This document shows positions 29,501-43,330 of a stretch of DNA of 64,000 bases, piece by piece (position 1 is the stretch's first letter; the number at the start of each line of letters is the position of its first letter). The DNA lies in NCBI GenBank assembly GCA_963692995.1, contig OY843611.1, positions 124,001-188,000 on the forward strand, in the 5' to 3' direction. The notes beneath the pieces were generated by a model. The model searched no databases. It was not told where the DNA came from and worked only from the letters and a program-made list of their open reading frames with translations. The position numbers and the translations under genes were made by a program. This DNA comes from Bin87 sp963692995 (lineage in GTDB: Bacteria > Chloroflexota > Dehalococcoidia > Lucifugimonadales > UBA3495).

Positions 29501-32500
29501 ACTCCGGCGGGAACCGGTTCCCCCGCACACGCGGGGATAGACCCTGCCCAGGTGAGCGGGTCGCCATCCTGACCGAGGTTCCCCCGCACACGCGGGGATA
29601 GACCCCGCGCGAACAGATCGCCGATGCCCGCGAAACTGGTTCCCCCGCACACGCGGGGATAGACCCATCGCGGTCATACTGGCTCTCGGCGGAACGGCGG
29701 TTCCCCCGCACACGCGGGGATAGACCCTACCAGGTCAATGACTTTGGCGGCTAGCATCGGGTTCCCCCGCACACGCGGGGATAGACCGTACATTCACGGC
29801 GACGGGGAGCCGGAACGGTTGGTTCCCCCGCACACGCGGGGATAGACCCGCCGCTGGCATCGCCTTTACGGGCGCGGGACAGGTTCCCCCGCACACGCGG
29901 GGATAGACCGGTGTCGAAGTCGGCGGCGGTTCCGTGGTGGGCGGTTCCCCCGCACACGCGGGGATAGACCTGCCTGCCGCGCCGGGCGTTCCACTACCCT
30001 CCAGGTTCCCCCGCACACGCGGGGATAGACCCAAGGCCTTCAGCCCGGCCAGGTTGTCGGCATGGGTTCCCCCGCACACGCGGGGATAGACCGCCCCCGG
30101 CAGAGAACCGGGGGCTTACTTTTGGGGTTCCCCCGCACACGCGGGGATAGACCTGTCAGCCTACGACATAGCCACGCTGCAATCCCGGTTCCCCCGCACA
30201 CGCGGGGATAGACCCACGCCCCTTGCGTCCGTGTATAGTCTATGTAGGGTTCCCCCGCACACGCGGGGATAGACCGTCGCTAATAAATCCGGCGTAGAAA
30301 ACGCTTGAGGTTCCCCCGCACACGCGGGGATAGACCTGATGCTTGGGTGGACGCGAAACTGGCGCGGGCGGTTCCCCCGCACACGCGGGGATAGACCGCA
30401 ATCTTCCGGTCGTCGCCGTCGATTACCGACGGTTCCCCCGCACACGCGGGGATAGACCCTCCGGGCAAAGACGGGGTGGACGGGGCAAAAGGGTTCCCCC
30501 GCACACGCGGGGATAGACCCCGCAACGAAAAGCCATCCGACGCGGCGGAGCCGGTTCCCCCGCACACGCGGGGATAGACCTGCGGCGGAGTGGCGCGGGG
30601 ATTGGAGCGGCCCGGTTCCCCCGCACACGCGGGGATAGACCGTCTGTGTTTTTAGCAGCATTAGCAGAGAGCGGGGTTCCCCCGCACACGCGGGGATAGA
30701 CCCCCATTTTCCTGATACCAGCCATAAAGACGCAAGGTTCCCCCGCACACGCGGGGATAGACCGTATCCGCGCCGCACTGATAGCCCTGCCCGGTGGGTT
30801 CCCCCGCACACGCGGGGATAGACCTCATCGCCGCCCGCACTGCGGTAGCGGCCTCGCGGTTCCCCCGCACACGCGGGGATAGACCCTTGATGGTGGCGGT
30901 CATTCCGTCCTCTGCGACGGTTCCCCCGCACACGCGGGGATAGACCCTCCCGCGCTTCCCGGCAGGCCATCCAGCCCTTGGTTCCCCCGCACACGCGGGG
31001 ATAGACCTGCCTTCAGGATGGAGTTACGGTGCAAGCATCGGGTTCCCCCGCACACGCGGGGATAGACCCGACGGGCAGATCGTAATGCGCTGGCTCATGC
31101 GGGTTCCCCCGCACACGCGGGGATAGACCCGACGGGCAGATCGTAATGCGCTGGCTCATGCGGGTTCCCCCGCACACGCGGGGATAGACCGGAGCGGGGT
31201 TATCGGCAGCAGCAGTATGGGCAGGTTCCCCCGCACACGCGGGGATAGACCCGTGATTGGGGCTTTGCAAATGTTGCCCACCGCGGTTCCCCCGCACACG
31301 CGGGGATAGACCCATTTTTACCAGGTCATGAGCCGCCTTGACTTTGGTTCCCCCGCACACGCGGGGATAGACCTTAGCGGCGATTGCGAAAGCGATGGCG
31401 ATGGCAGGTTCCCCCGCACACGCGGGGATAGACCCTACAATGACCACGCTAACCGCCCATCACGGAAGGTTCCCCCGCACACGCGGGGATAGACATGCTA
31501 ACACGGTGGAGGGCAATATGAAAGTTAAAGGTTCCCCCGCACACGCGGGGATAGACCCTCGCCTCACCTATTTTGACGGGCGACCCGCAGGGTTCCCCCG
31601 CACACGCGGGGATAGACCTGATGGCTACACCTGATAATCGCCCGCTAACGAGGTTCCCCCGCACACGCGGGGATAGACCTGCCCACAGGTGTTCGCCGTC
31701 CCAAGCGCACCCGGTTCCCCCGCACACGCGGGGATAGACCCGACAGATAGCCGCCCGGTGCTATCGGGGCTGCGGTTCCCCCGCACACGCGGGGATAGAC
31801 CGCCTCAACGCATTGCAGTAACCACGAATAAGGCGGTTCCCCCGCACACGCGGGGATAGACCCTGGAACCCGGCCACGCCCCAGTAAAAGAACGAGGTTC
31901 CCCCGCACACGCGGGGATAGACCCTTTACATTTTGGACGTGGTATCAAAGGAAGTCGGTTCCCCCGCACACGCGGGGATAGACCGGCAACTGGTAGCCCC
32001 TGCTACCTACCGCCTCGGGTTCCCCCGCACACGCGGGGATAGACCTCAAAATCGCCACGTACATTGACGTGATACAGCGGTTCCCCCGCACACGCGGGGA
32101 TAGACCCTCCGCCGCCGCCTGCATCCCGTTCACTAGTATGGTTCCCCCGCACACGCGGGGATAGACCCTCCGCCCGTTCCCGTCGGGCGGCAGACATACT
32201 GGTTCCCCCGCACACGCGGGGATAGACCTGGTATAGCCCCGCTCGGAATGCCCTAACGAACGGTTCCCCCGCACACGCGGGGATAGACCTTGCCGTATTG
32301 TTGACACTCATCAATCCTCCGAGGTTCCCCCGCACACGCGGGGATAGACCTGCAGTTCGTAGTGCGGTGAGCGATATTCCCGGGGTTCCCCCGCACACGC
32401 GGGGATAGACCCGGTTGACTTTGGCTTGACCAGCGAATAGAACGGGTTCCCCCGCACACGCGGGGATAGACCCGAACCACCGACCCGCCGCCCAGCGCGG

Positions 32501-35033
32501 CAAGCGGTTCCCCCGCACACGCGGGGATAGACCCCGCACTCCGGGCATCGCCAGATCCCAGCAGGCGGTTCCCCCGCACACGCGGGGATAGACCTTATTG
32601 ACGAAGTAGAGGCGCGGCAGGCACTTAGGTTCCCCCGCACACGCGGGGATAGACCGTTCATATGGTTGTACACGTGGCATTATTCCGCGGTTCCCCCGCA
32701 CACGCGGGGATAGACCCTGCACGCCCATCGAGGGCTGGATACTCTACATGGTTCCCCCGCACACGCGGGGATAGACCCTGCGCTCCGTTGCCGGGGAACA
32801 CAGAGTTCGGGGTTCCCCCGCACACGCGGGGATAGACCCCGTCATCATAATCTGCTGTTTTAACCCAGGGGGGTTCCCCCGCACACGCGGGGATAGACCC
32901 GGCTGCCCTGTCGAGGGGCTGGACGAGGAGCGGGTTCCCCCGCACACGCGGGGATAGACCGCGTCAAAAGGGAGTAATATGGTAACTGAAACTGGTTCCC
33001 CCGCACACGCGGGGATAGACCTTACGCAGCAGTACACTGCGGCGCAGGCGCGGAGGTTCCCCCGCACACGCGGGGATAGACCCCGTTGATGTCCTTCGTG
33101 CCGCCAGCCAGGCGGGGTTCCCCCGCACACGCGGGGATAGACCGTGCAGTCCTTGTCGAGGCAGGACATCCCGACAGGTTCCCCCGCACACGCGGGGATA
33201 GACCGAGACGAGTATCGTTGGCCGCCAGGTGGGTAGCGGTTCCCCCGCACACGCGGGGATAGACCTTGTACGCCATTCGTGATTTTACCGCCTCACGGGG
33301 TTCCCCCGCACACGCGGGGATAGACCTATCCCGACCAGACGCCGGTGGCCGCCGTCGCCGGTTCCCCCGCACACGCGGGGATAGACCCCAGTCCACCGAG
33401 TTGTTCGAGGCTATCCGCTAGGTTCCCCCGCACACGCGGGGATAGACCGCCGATGCGGGGTGGGAGACCTTTTTTACGCGCGGTTCCCCCGCACACGCGG
33501 GGATAGACCCGGCTATTTCACGTCCGGCCCTGCCGGGCAGAGGGTTCCCCCGCACACGCGGGGATAGACCCCCCGGCCGCGATTGGCGCGATTGGGATAA
33601 ATGGGTTCCCCCGCACACGCGGGGATAGACCTCATTCACTCGCGCTACACGCGGCGCGGGTTTGGGTTCCCCCGCACACGCGGGGATAGACCGCCGGCAT
33701 CCTGCGGGTGACGATTGGGGAGGTGGGTTCCCCCGCACACGCGGGGATAGACCTGTCTGGGAACATCGTTGCCGTTCACTAACTACGGTTCCCCCGCACA
33801 CGCGGGGATAGACCGTCGGCGATGGTGTTCACCGACTGGGGTACAGTGGTTCCCCCGCACACGCGGGGATAGACCGATTTTGCTGTTAGCCGCTTCCCAT
33901 TCCGCCGAGGTTCCCCCGCACACGCGGGGATAGACCCAAATCCGATGGGCCGCACTCGTTCCGCGCGGTGGTTCCCCCGCACACGCGGGGATAGACCCAA
34001 ATCCGATGGGCCGCACTCGTTCCGCGCGGTGGTTCCCCCGCACACGCGGGGATAGACCCGAACCGACGCGCAAAACCGCCGCGTCAAAACGGGTTCCCCC
34101 GCACACGCGGGGATAGACCCATTTTCGCATGCTGGAGGACAACCCGGCATTGGGTTCCCCCGCACACGCGGGGATAGACCTTATCCCGATAAAAGAGTTA
34201 TAGAACCGGCCTTGGTTCCCCCGCACACGCGGGGATAGACCCTTTTGGGCCTGCAAGGTTGCATTCAGGCTGGGGTTCCCCCGCACACGCGGGGATAGAC
34301 CCGTCTGTTCAGATTGATTATCAGGCCGAGTTCGGGTTCCCCCGCACACGCGGGGATAGACCCTGCACTTTGGCACGCGGCACAAACGGCGTCGGGGTTC
34401 CCCCGCACACGCGGGGATAGACCGCGAGTAGGAATAACTCCAGCGGCGGAAACAACGGTTCCCCCGCACACGCGGGGATAGACCTTCAGCCCCTGCTCCG
34501 GCAGCGCATTGCCGAGAGGTTCCCCCGCACACGCGGGGATAGACCCGTCGTCCAGCGGCCGGATGATGTTGGATAGATGGTTCCCCCGCACACGCGGGGA
34601 TAGACCCTGCGCCTGCAAGCCTCTGCGGTATCTTATCTGGGTTCCCCCGCACACGCGGGGATAGACCTACCAGCCCCTGCGGCAAGGCTGATTTTCTGGG
34701 GGTTCCCCCGCACACGCGGGGATAGACCCACTGCTCGATGAGTTTATCGTCCGATGGAAGGGGTTCCCCCGCACACGCGGGGATAGACCCGATGGGCTGG
34801 TTACGACGGGGCCGGTTAGGGGGGTTCCCCCGCACACGCGGGGATAGACCCCACGCGCTACCTTGATACTCTACCAAGTCGTGGGTTCCCCCGCACACGC
34901 GGGGATAGACCCATGGTGGCGTGAATGTCCTGTATCCCGTTGTGGGTTCCCCCGCACACGCGGGGATAGACCGTTCAATCGCGGTAGTATCCGCACTGCG
35001 GACATGGTTCCCCCGCACACGCGGGGATAGACC

Positions 35034-35066
35034 GTGTGCGGGGGAACCCTACCGACAGCATATATA
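35034..35066 (+). other. Spacer containing half of the CRISPR repeat, inverted
   Basis: This 33-bp spacer begins GTGTGCGGGGGAACC, the exact reverse complement of the first 15 bases of the array repeat. It is followed by 18 unrelated bases ending GCATATATA. It therefore appears to have been taken from the junction of a spacer and a repeat in some CRISPR array with the same repeat. Confidence 0.9.
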
Positions 35067-38000
35067 GGTTCCCCCGCACACGCGGGGATAGACCCTATGT
35101 CCATTCCTGACGACTATTTACCATCGGGGTTCCCCCGCACACGCGGGGATAGACCGTCGCTACTAAAACCCGCATAGAAACCCCTTGAGGTTCCCCCGCA
35201 CACGCGGGGATAGACCGTGTCCCTACATTGCTAGTAGAGTGGGATGTGAGGTTCCCCCGCACACGCGGGGATAGACCGTTTTGCGTACACCGTCAGGTCG
35301 GGCATAGTTGGGTTCCCCCGCACACGCGGGGATAGACCTGTTATCACTGACATTACCGACCCATTGTACGGGGTTCCCCCGCACACGCGGGGATAGACCC
35401 GCGCAGTCCACCATAGATAGAAAAGGTAGCAGGGTTCCCCCGCACACGCGGGGATAGACCGTATCCGCGCAGTATTGTTAGACACTCCCGGAGGGTTCCC
35501 CCGCACACGCGGGGATAGACCCCGAGATGTTGTTATACATAAGGGTAGCGCGTGGGTTCCCCCGCACACGCGGGGATAGACCCGAAAAAGCGCAATCCGC
35601 GAGGCGCAGTTCGCCGGTTCCCCCGCACACGCGGGGATAGACCCACATTATGGATGGGGAGCAGGGAATGCCGCCGGGTTCCCCCGCACACGCGGGGATA
35701 GACCCATCGTTGGATTTTGATATTTATAACGATGATGGGTTCCCCCGCACACGCGGGGATAGACCGTCGTCGTCAAACTCCGGGGCGGGTTGCCCGATGG
35801 TTCCCCCGCACACGCGGGGATAGACCTGCCCCCAGCCGAGCAGTCCGGCGGGCAAGGCGGGTTCCCCCGCACACGCGGGGATAGACCCAGTATGTGGTTC
35901 CGCCTGACCGATGACTCTGGGGTTCCCCCGCACACGCGGGGATAGACCTGTAACGAGTTTCCCCTCCAGCAGTGTATGTAGGGTTCCCCCGCACACGCGG
36001 GGATAGACCGCACCAGGACATCCGCATCAGGCATCCGCGCCAGGTTCCCCCGCACACGCGGGGATAGACGCTGAAAGAAGCGGTAGAATTTTGCGAACAT
36101 AACAGGTTCCCCCGCACACGCGGGGATAGACCGAGGCTGCGACTGGTGTTCCGACGGATGGTGCCGGTTCCCCCGCACACGCGGGGATAGACCATTCGTA
36201 AAGTTGCCCGCGCTCCCCTTCCGCGTGGTTCCCCCGCACACGCGGGGATAGACCGCCCGGCTACGTGGACTGTCTGAGACTGCAAATGGTTCCCCCGCAC
36301 ACGCGGGGATAGACCGACCTTATCACCGTGCGGTGCCGGCGGCCAGAAGGTTCCCCCGCACACGCGGGGATAGACCGGTACTAACACCTGTACCTCCAAT
36401 AACATCACCGGTTCCCCCGCACACGCGGGGATAGACCGTCAACAGATTGAACGCCAAACGTCTATCGGACGGTTCCCCCGCACACGCGGGGATAGACCCG
36501 GCGCAACCTACTGATTTTGAAACCGAGGGAGGGTTCCCCCGCACACGCGGGGATAGACCGGGGTGGAACGACTTCGCGCACGACGTAATAAAGGTTCCCC
36601 CGCACACGCGGGGATAGACCGACGGTATTCCCCGTGGGTAAGTTTTCCGAGCCGGTTCCCCCGCACACGCGGGGATAGACCGGATGGTGCAGCATTACGG
36701 CGGCACTCTTTGCCGGTTCCCCCGCACACGCGGGGATAGACCTCACGCTGGCAGACCTGGCGTCCTCTCACGACGGGTTCCCCCGCACACGCGGGGATAG
36801 ACCCGTTTTCGGCAATACGTTGCCGTAGCAATGGTTGGTTCCCCCGCACACGCGGGGATAGACCTCACACCTCTATCGCGCCTCGGCATTGCCAACCGGT
36901 TCCCCCGCACACGCGGGGATAGACCCATCCCTCTTTTCGTTTGCGCCCGGCCCGTGAAGGTTCCCCCGCACACGCGGGGATAGACCGTGGAAGGAAGTTA
37001 CAGACTGAACTTTTACTTGGGTTCCCCCGCACACGCGGGGATAGACCTATGACGGTGCTACTTCACTCCACTCACTAGTAGGTTCCCCCGCACACGCGGG
37101 GATAGACCTTGACCATACTACTCCGTCGTGGACGTGGACTGGGTTCCCCCGCACACGCGGGGATAGACCGTTACAGATTGGGCTACGGAGGGGGGTTGAC
37201 AGGGTTCCCCCGCACACGCGGGGATAGACCTGACAAGACGTTTCGTTGGGACACCGCCCCGGTGGTTCCCCCGCACACGCGGGGATAGACCCTAGGCTCA
37301 CGGCCTCCATCGCGGCTATCCCCTGGTTCCCCCGCACACGCGGGGATAGACCCTTGCCTCACCTATTCTGACGGGCGACCCGCAGGGTTCCCCCGCACAC
37401 GCGGGGATAGACCCCCGCCGTGTACCCGACCCCTACAACCCCGACGGGTTCCCCCGCACACGCGGGGATAGACCACTACCGCCCGGTTCCTCTACTATGG
37501 CAATGCGGGTTCCCCCGCACACGCGGGGATAGACCCAACGCACTCTACCGTCGTCTGTCGGCATATCGGGTTCCCCCGCACACGCGGGGATAGACCCTGA
37601 CTATCCCGGCGTCTGGCACAGCCCCACGTGGTTCCCCCGCACACGCGGGGATAGACCTGTCTCAATGGCGGGTGCGCCGGTTGTTATTGCGGTTCCCCCG
37701 CACACGCGGGGATAGACCTGGATGGTGGAGGAAGTGCGGCAGTCTGCTATGGGTTCCCCCGCACACGCGGGGATAGACCCAAAGTTCACGAGTACACACA
37801 CTTGTATATTATGGTTCCCCCGCACACGCGGGGATAGACCTTATGAAATCTCGCGTCAAGCCCCTCATTGAAAGGTTCCCCCGCACACGCGGGGATAGAC
37901 CCAGCCGATTGCGGGTTGGGCGCGATACCTACGGGGTTCCCCCGCACACGCGGGGATAGACCGTACCTGTTGCAGAACACGGGTTCGGAAGCGGTGGTTC

Positions 38001-41000
38001 CCCCGCACACGCGGGGATAGACCGGACGCATTCGGCAAGGCCCTGTTTCTGGAAAAGGTTCCCCCGCACACGCGGGGATAGACCACATCAATCCATCAAT
38101 ATCAGGTAACTTCGTCAGGTTCCCCCGCACACGCGGGGATAGACCGTGATACCTTTTATTGTTGATACAGTAGTCGTCGGTTCCCCCGCACACGCGGGGA
38201 TAGACCTTCAGCATCCGCAGCCGCCTGTGCGCTGCACACGGTTCCCCCGCACACGCGGGGATAGACCTGGGGTAGCGCATACGCGGAAGGGGAGCGCGGG
38301 GGTTCCCCCGCACACGCGGGGATAGACCTCACCCGTATCCGCGCGGTGCGGGACACCTACCGGTTCCCCCGCACACGCGGGGATAGACCGTGTTGTCTGG
38401 CGTCGCACCTACATACCCGCCCGGTTCCCCCGCACACGCGGGGATAGACCGGGCGGCGTATCATCGGGCAACCCGCCCCGGAGGGTTCCCCCGCACACGC
38501 GGGGATAGACCTTAGTCAGTGCAGTGCTAACCGGACGCGGGTTTGGTTCCCCCGCACACGCGGGGATAGACCTTACAATGACGGCGGTGCGAACGGGGCG
38601 CAGTTGGTTCCCCCGCACACGCGGGGATAGACCTCGCCGGAGCGGGATTATCGGCATATCATAATGGGTTCCCCCGCACACGCGGGGATAGACCGCCTCG
38701 GCGTGTAGCAAGGCGGCCCCGCGCCGGGGTTCCCCCGCACACGCGGGGATAGACCCGATGCGCGGAGCGGGCCATCTATCTGGCCGGGGGTTCCCCCGCA
38801 CACGCGGGGATAGACCGGGAGGGATGATGGATAATTTCGCTATCATAATGGTTCCCCCGCACACGCGGGGATAGACCCTCCCTGCAATAATCCGTGCCAA
38901 GCGCGGCCTTGGTTCCCCCGCACACGCGGGGATAGACCGGCGACCCCGGCGCGGACGGTAACGACGGCAAGGGTTCCCCCGCACACGCGGGGATAGACCC
39001 CCAGGGGAATATCATCGCCGGCGGAGGTAGCGGGTTCCCCCGCACACGCGGGGATAGACCGTAAAGGGCAATTGCGCGTTAGCGATGCTTACCGGTTCCC
39101 CCGCACACGCGGGGATAGACCCCGTTCCCGACGGCGCAAGTCCGCCAGCAACTCGGTTCCCCCGCACACGCGGGGATAGACCGCAGGCATTTTCCCGCGC
39201 AGTTAGAACAAAAGGGGTTCCCCCGCACACGCGGGGATAGACCTGGGCTTCGGTAGCGCAGGGCGTTGAACTGCGGGGTTCCCCCGCACACGCGGGGATA
39301 GACCCATCCGCTCTGCTGTATCCGCTGGCACAGTCGGGGTTCCCCCGCACACGCGGGGATAGACCCCATTCCCTGACCGTAATCAGTTACATCTTTGAGG
39401 TTCCCCCGCACACGCGGGGATAGACCGCAGAGGCAGGTTGGGAGGTTTTCTTTACACGGGGTTCCCCCGCACACGCGGGGATAGACCTTAGAAAAGTGCC
39501 TTTCTTTTCGGCAGCAGTCCGGTTCCCCCGCACACGCGGGGATAGACCGGGGACTGATACTGACCTCGGCGTAGCACGATGGGTTCCCCCGCACACGCGG
39601 GGATAGACCGCCGTGCCACTACTATCCCGACCGGACGCCGGGGGTTCCCCCGCACACGCGGGGATAGACCCGAATGGGCTACTATCCTACGTGGGATACG
39701 GCGGGTTCCCCCGCACACGCGGGGATAGACCGCAATAACGGTTGTTCGCCGCAAGGATTTGTTGGGTTCCCCCGCACACGCGGGGATAGACCCCGACACC
39801 GTTCCAACCGGCGGGTACGTGCCGGGGTTCCCCCGCACACGCGGGGATAGACCCTACAGTGTCATTGGTTTTGTAGGTCGTGCCGAGGTTCCCCCGCACA
39901 CGCGGGGATAGACCCATCATCGTTTGTTCCAACCTGCCACCTTCAGGGGTTCCCCCGCACACGCGGGGATAGACCCACCAGGACATCCGCATCAGGTATC
40001 CGGGCCAGGGTTCCCCCGCACACGCGGGGATAGACCGTCAAGCCCGGCAAAGAACCCCGTTTTGTGAGGGGTTCCCCCGCACACGCGGGGATAGACCGGG
40101 TTATCCACTTTCTACCTCCATAGACTTTATGGTTCCCCCGCACACGCGGGGATAGACCTGACGGACACTGACCCGGTGGACTATATCAAGAGGTTCCCCC
40201 GCACACGCGGGGATAGACCTTGTATTGGCTCCCAAAGATAGCGTGAAGAGTTGGTTCCCCCGCACACGCGGGGATAGACCTTCAGTCGCCGGAACCAGAA
40301 CCGTGTATGCCCCGGTTCCCCCGCACACGCGGGGATAGACCCTGGACACGCCCATTGTTCAACAGGGCGAGGTAGGTTCCCCCGCACACGCGGGGATAGA
40401 CCCCGCAAGCCCTTGCGCTCTACCCCGTCGGGCGGGGTTCCCCCGCACACGCGGGGATAGACCTCACGATTATATTAAGGTAGCCCCTGTGGACGTGGTT
40501 CCCCCGCACACGCGGGGATAGACCGGTTCACGGCTACACGGGCCTACGCCGCCGCACGGTTCCCCCGCACACGCGGGGATAGACCTCGCCCGGTCTGGGG
40601 CCAGTATGCGGCGACTGCGGTTCCCCCGCACACGCGGGGATAGACCTCACGTCGGCGCATTCCTCTGCCATCAAATCGGGGTTCCCCCGCACACGCGGGG
40701 ATAGACCATTCCCATCCTTCATACACCACGACATCGCCCCGGTTCCCCCGCACACGCGGGGATAGACCCGCAGCCCCCGGTAGTCTGCCGGGGGTTTTGC
40801 TGGTTCCCCCGCACACGCGGGGATAGACCCTGGCGCGGGCTTGGCGCATTGAGTGGTATGCCGGTTCCCCCGCACACGCGGGGATAGACCCTAGGCTCAC
40901 GGCCTCCATCGCGGCTATCCCCTGGTTCCCCCGCACACGCGGGGATAGACCCTCTGCGCGGGGCCGCCGCCCAGTTAGGGATGCGGTTCCCCCGCACACG

Positions 41001-42875
41001 CGGGGATAGACCTGTCCAATGCGGGCAGGGCTGGTGCGGGAATGTGGTTCCCCCGCACACGCGGGGATAGACCGGCGCGGACGGTAGCGACGGTGGTAAG
41101 GGCGACGGTTCCCCCGCACACGCGGGGATAGACCAAATTGACGATTACCCGCGGGTGCCGATGATTGGGTTCCCCCGCACACGCGGGGATAGACCCCGCT
41201 GGCTGGAAACCCAAGAATGGGGGCGAGTGGTTCCCCCGCACACGCGGGGATAGACCCTGCCGAGGACGAACCCGGCTGTTTCTGATACAGGTTCCCCCGC
41301 ACACGCGGGGATAGACCATGACCCCATTCGGTGCTCCGATGTATCGCGCGGGTTCCCCCGCACACGCGGGGATAGACCCCAGTCGGCATACGCCAATCGT
41401 TCCGGTGATAGGGTTCCCCCGCACACGCGGGGATAGACCCCTCACGCCCGAAAATGTCAGCCACGATTGACCGGTTCCCCCGCACACGCGGGGATAGACC
41501 GATGGTGTGAAGGGCGATAAGGGCGACCCTGGCGGTTCCCCCGCACACGCGGGGATAGACCCGGCCGGCGTGGCTGGCCGAGGCTCACGCCGCGGGTTCC
41601 CCCGCACACGCGGGGATAGACCTCTGTGCCAAGCGCGGCCTTGAGCGCGGCGGCGGGTTCCCCCGCACACGCGGGGATAGACCTCCGATGGCCCGCATTC
41701 GTTCCGAGCCGTCAGTGGTTCCCCCGCACACGCGGGGATAGACCTTTCACCACCATTACCACGACTCAGAACGACCCGGTTCCCCCGCACACGCGGGGAT
41801 AGACCTAGACATAGTTGTCAGAGTTGCAGCACCTTCTGGGTTCCCCCGCACACGCGGGGATAGACCTTACAGTCCGATTTCTCAATGTCTGTGGCATACG
41901 GTTCCCCCGCACACGCGGGGATAGACCCCCGTCCATACCACGCAACGCCAGCCGCGCCCAGGTTCCCCCGCACACGCGGGGATAGACCTCATACGGTCAA
42001 CGTTGCTTACACCAGCCCCGTGGTTCCCCCGCACACGCGGGGATAGACCCGACGGGAATATCGACGGAGTTGGGAACGCTACGGTTCCCCCGCACACGCG
42101 GGGATAGACCGTTGGTGATGGATAGTTGGGGGCGTGGCGCATTGGTTCCCCCGCACACGCGGGGATAGACCCTAGGAATGCAAACGGCGTCTCCCTCCGA
42201 AAAGGGTTCCCCCGCACACGCGGGGATAGACCGTTACTGGTTAGACATTGGGACAGTATCATCGGGGTTCCCCCGCACACGCGGGGATAGACCGCAGTAG
42301 CAGAAACTGAACGGTTATTCGGCGCGGGTTCCCCCGCACACGCGGGGATAGACCCTGTTTCTGGCAAACGCGCATCATCTTCGGCCAGGTTCCCCCGCAC
42401 ACGCGGGGATAGACCCCATCACCCGCGCAAGGTTGCGTTCACCAGACTGGTTCCCCCGCACACGCGGGGATAGACCTAATGGCTATCAGCAATGCGACTA
42501 CCGTACCCGGGTTCCCCCGCACACGCGGGGATAGACCCGCTAGTGCTAAACCCGAATGTGCTGCGGGTTGGGTTCCCCCGCACACGCGGGGATAGACCCC
42601 ATCTTTCGTTGCGCTGGAGGAAACTCTAGCCGGTTCCCCCGCACACGCGGGGATAGACCCGGATATTTCACGTCCGGCCCTGCCGGGCAGAGGGTTCCCC
42701 CGCACACGCGGGGATAGACCGTCGATGACCCGCTGGACGGCCCCGACGATAGTGGTTCCCCCGCACACGCGGGGATAGACCGATGTAAAGTTCCTTTTCG
42801 GTGGCTTGCCGGGGGGTTCCCCCGCACACGCGGGGATAGACCCTGCTGACCCGTCCTCCACCGGGGCGGCAGAGG

Positions 42876-43330
42876 GGTTCCCCCGCACACGCGGGGATAG
42901 ACGGGTACACGGTTCGGGGCGCGCTTGAGGTGGTCAGGTTCCCCCGCACACGCGGGGATAGACGCAATGCTTCTTATAGAGTGGTGGCCCAGGTACTGGT
43001 TCCCCCGCACACGCGGGGATAGACGCCGCAGGCCCGGCGTCGCTACCACCGTCCGATGGGTTCCCCCGCACACGCGGGGATAGACGGGATTGCCAGTTCC
43101 GCCTCCCTAGCGATTACCTGGTTCCCCCGCACACGCGGGGATAGACGGAAAACCCTTCAACCCGCGCGTAGCATCGCCTTGGTTCCCCCGCACACGCGGG
43201 GATAGACGCAATGCGTTGAGGCGTATCCCCGGTGGGCGGAGGGTTCCCCCGCACACGCGGGGATAGACGGATGCGGCAGTGTAGTATCGCCCCTGTCCAT
43301 CGGGTTCCCCCGCACACGCGGGGATAGACG
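42876..43330 (+). repeat. Run of eight consecutive variant repeats (terminal C to G)
   Basis: Eight adjacent repeats, starting at 42876 and then every 61 bp to 43303, all end GATAGACG instead of GATAGACC. The flanking repeats on both sides are the standard form. The change alters the crRNA handle at its last base. Confidence 0.92.
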
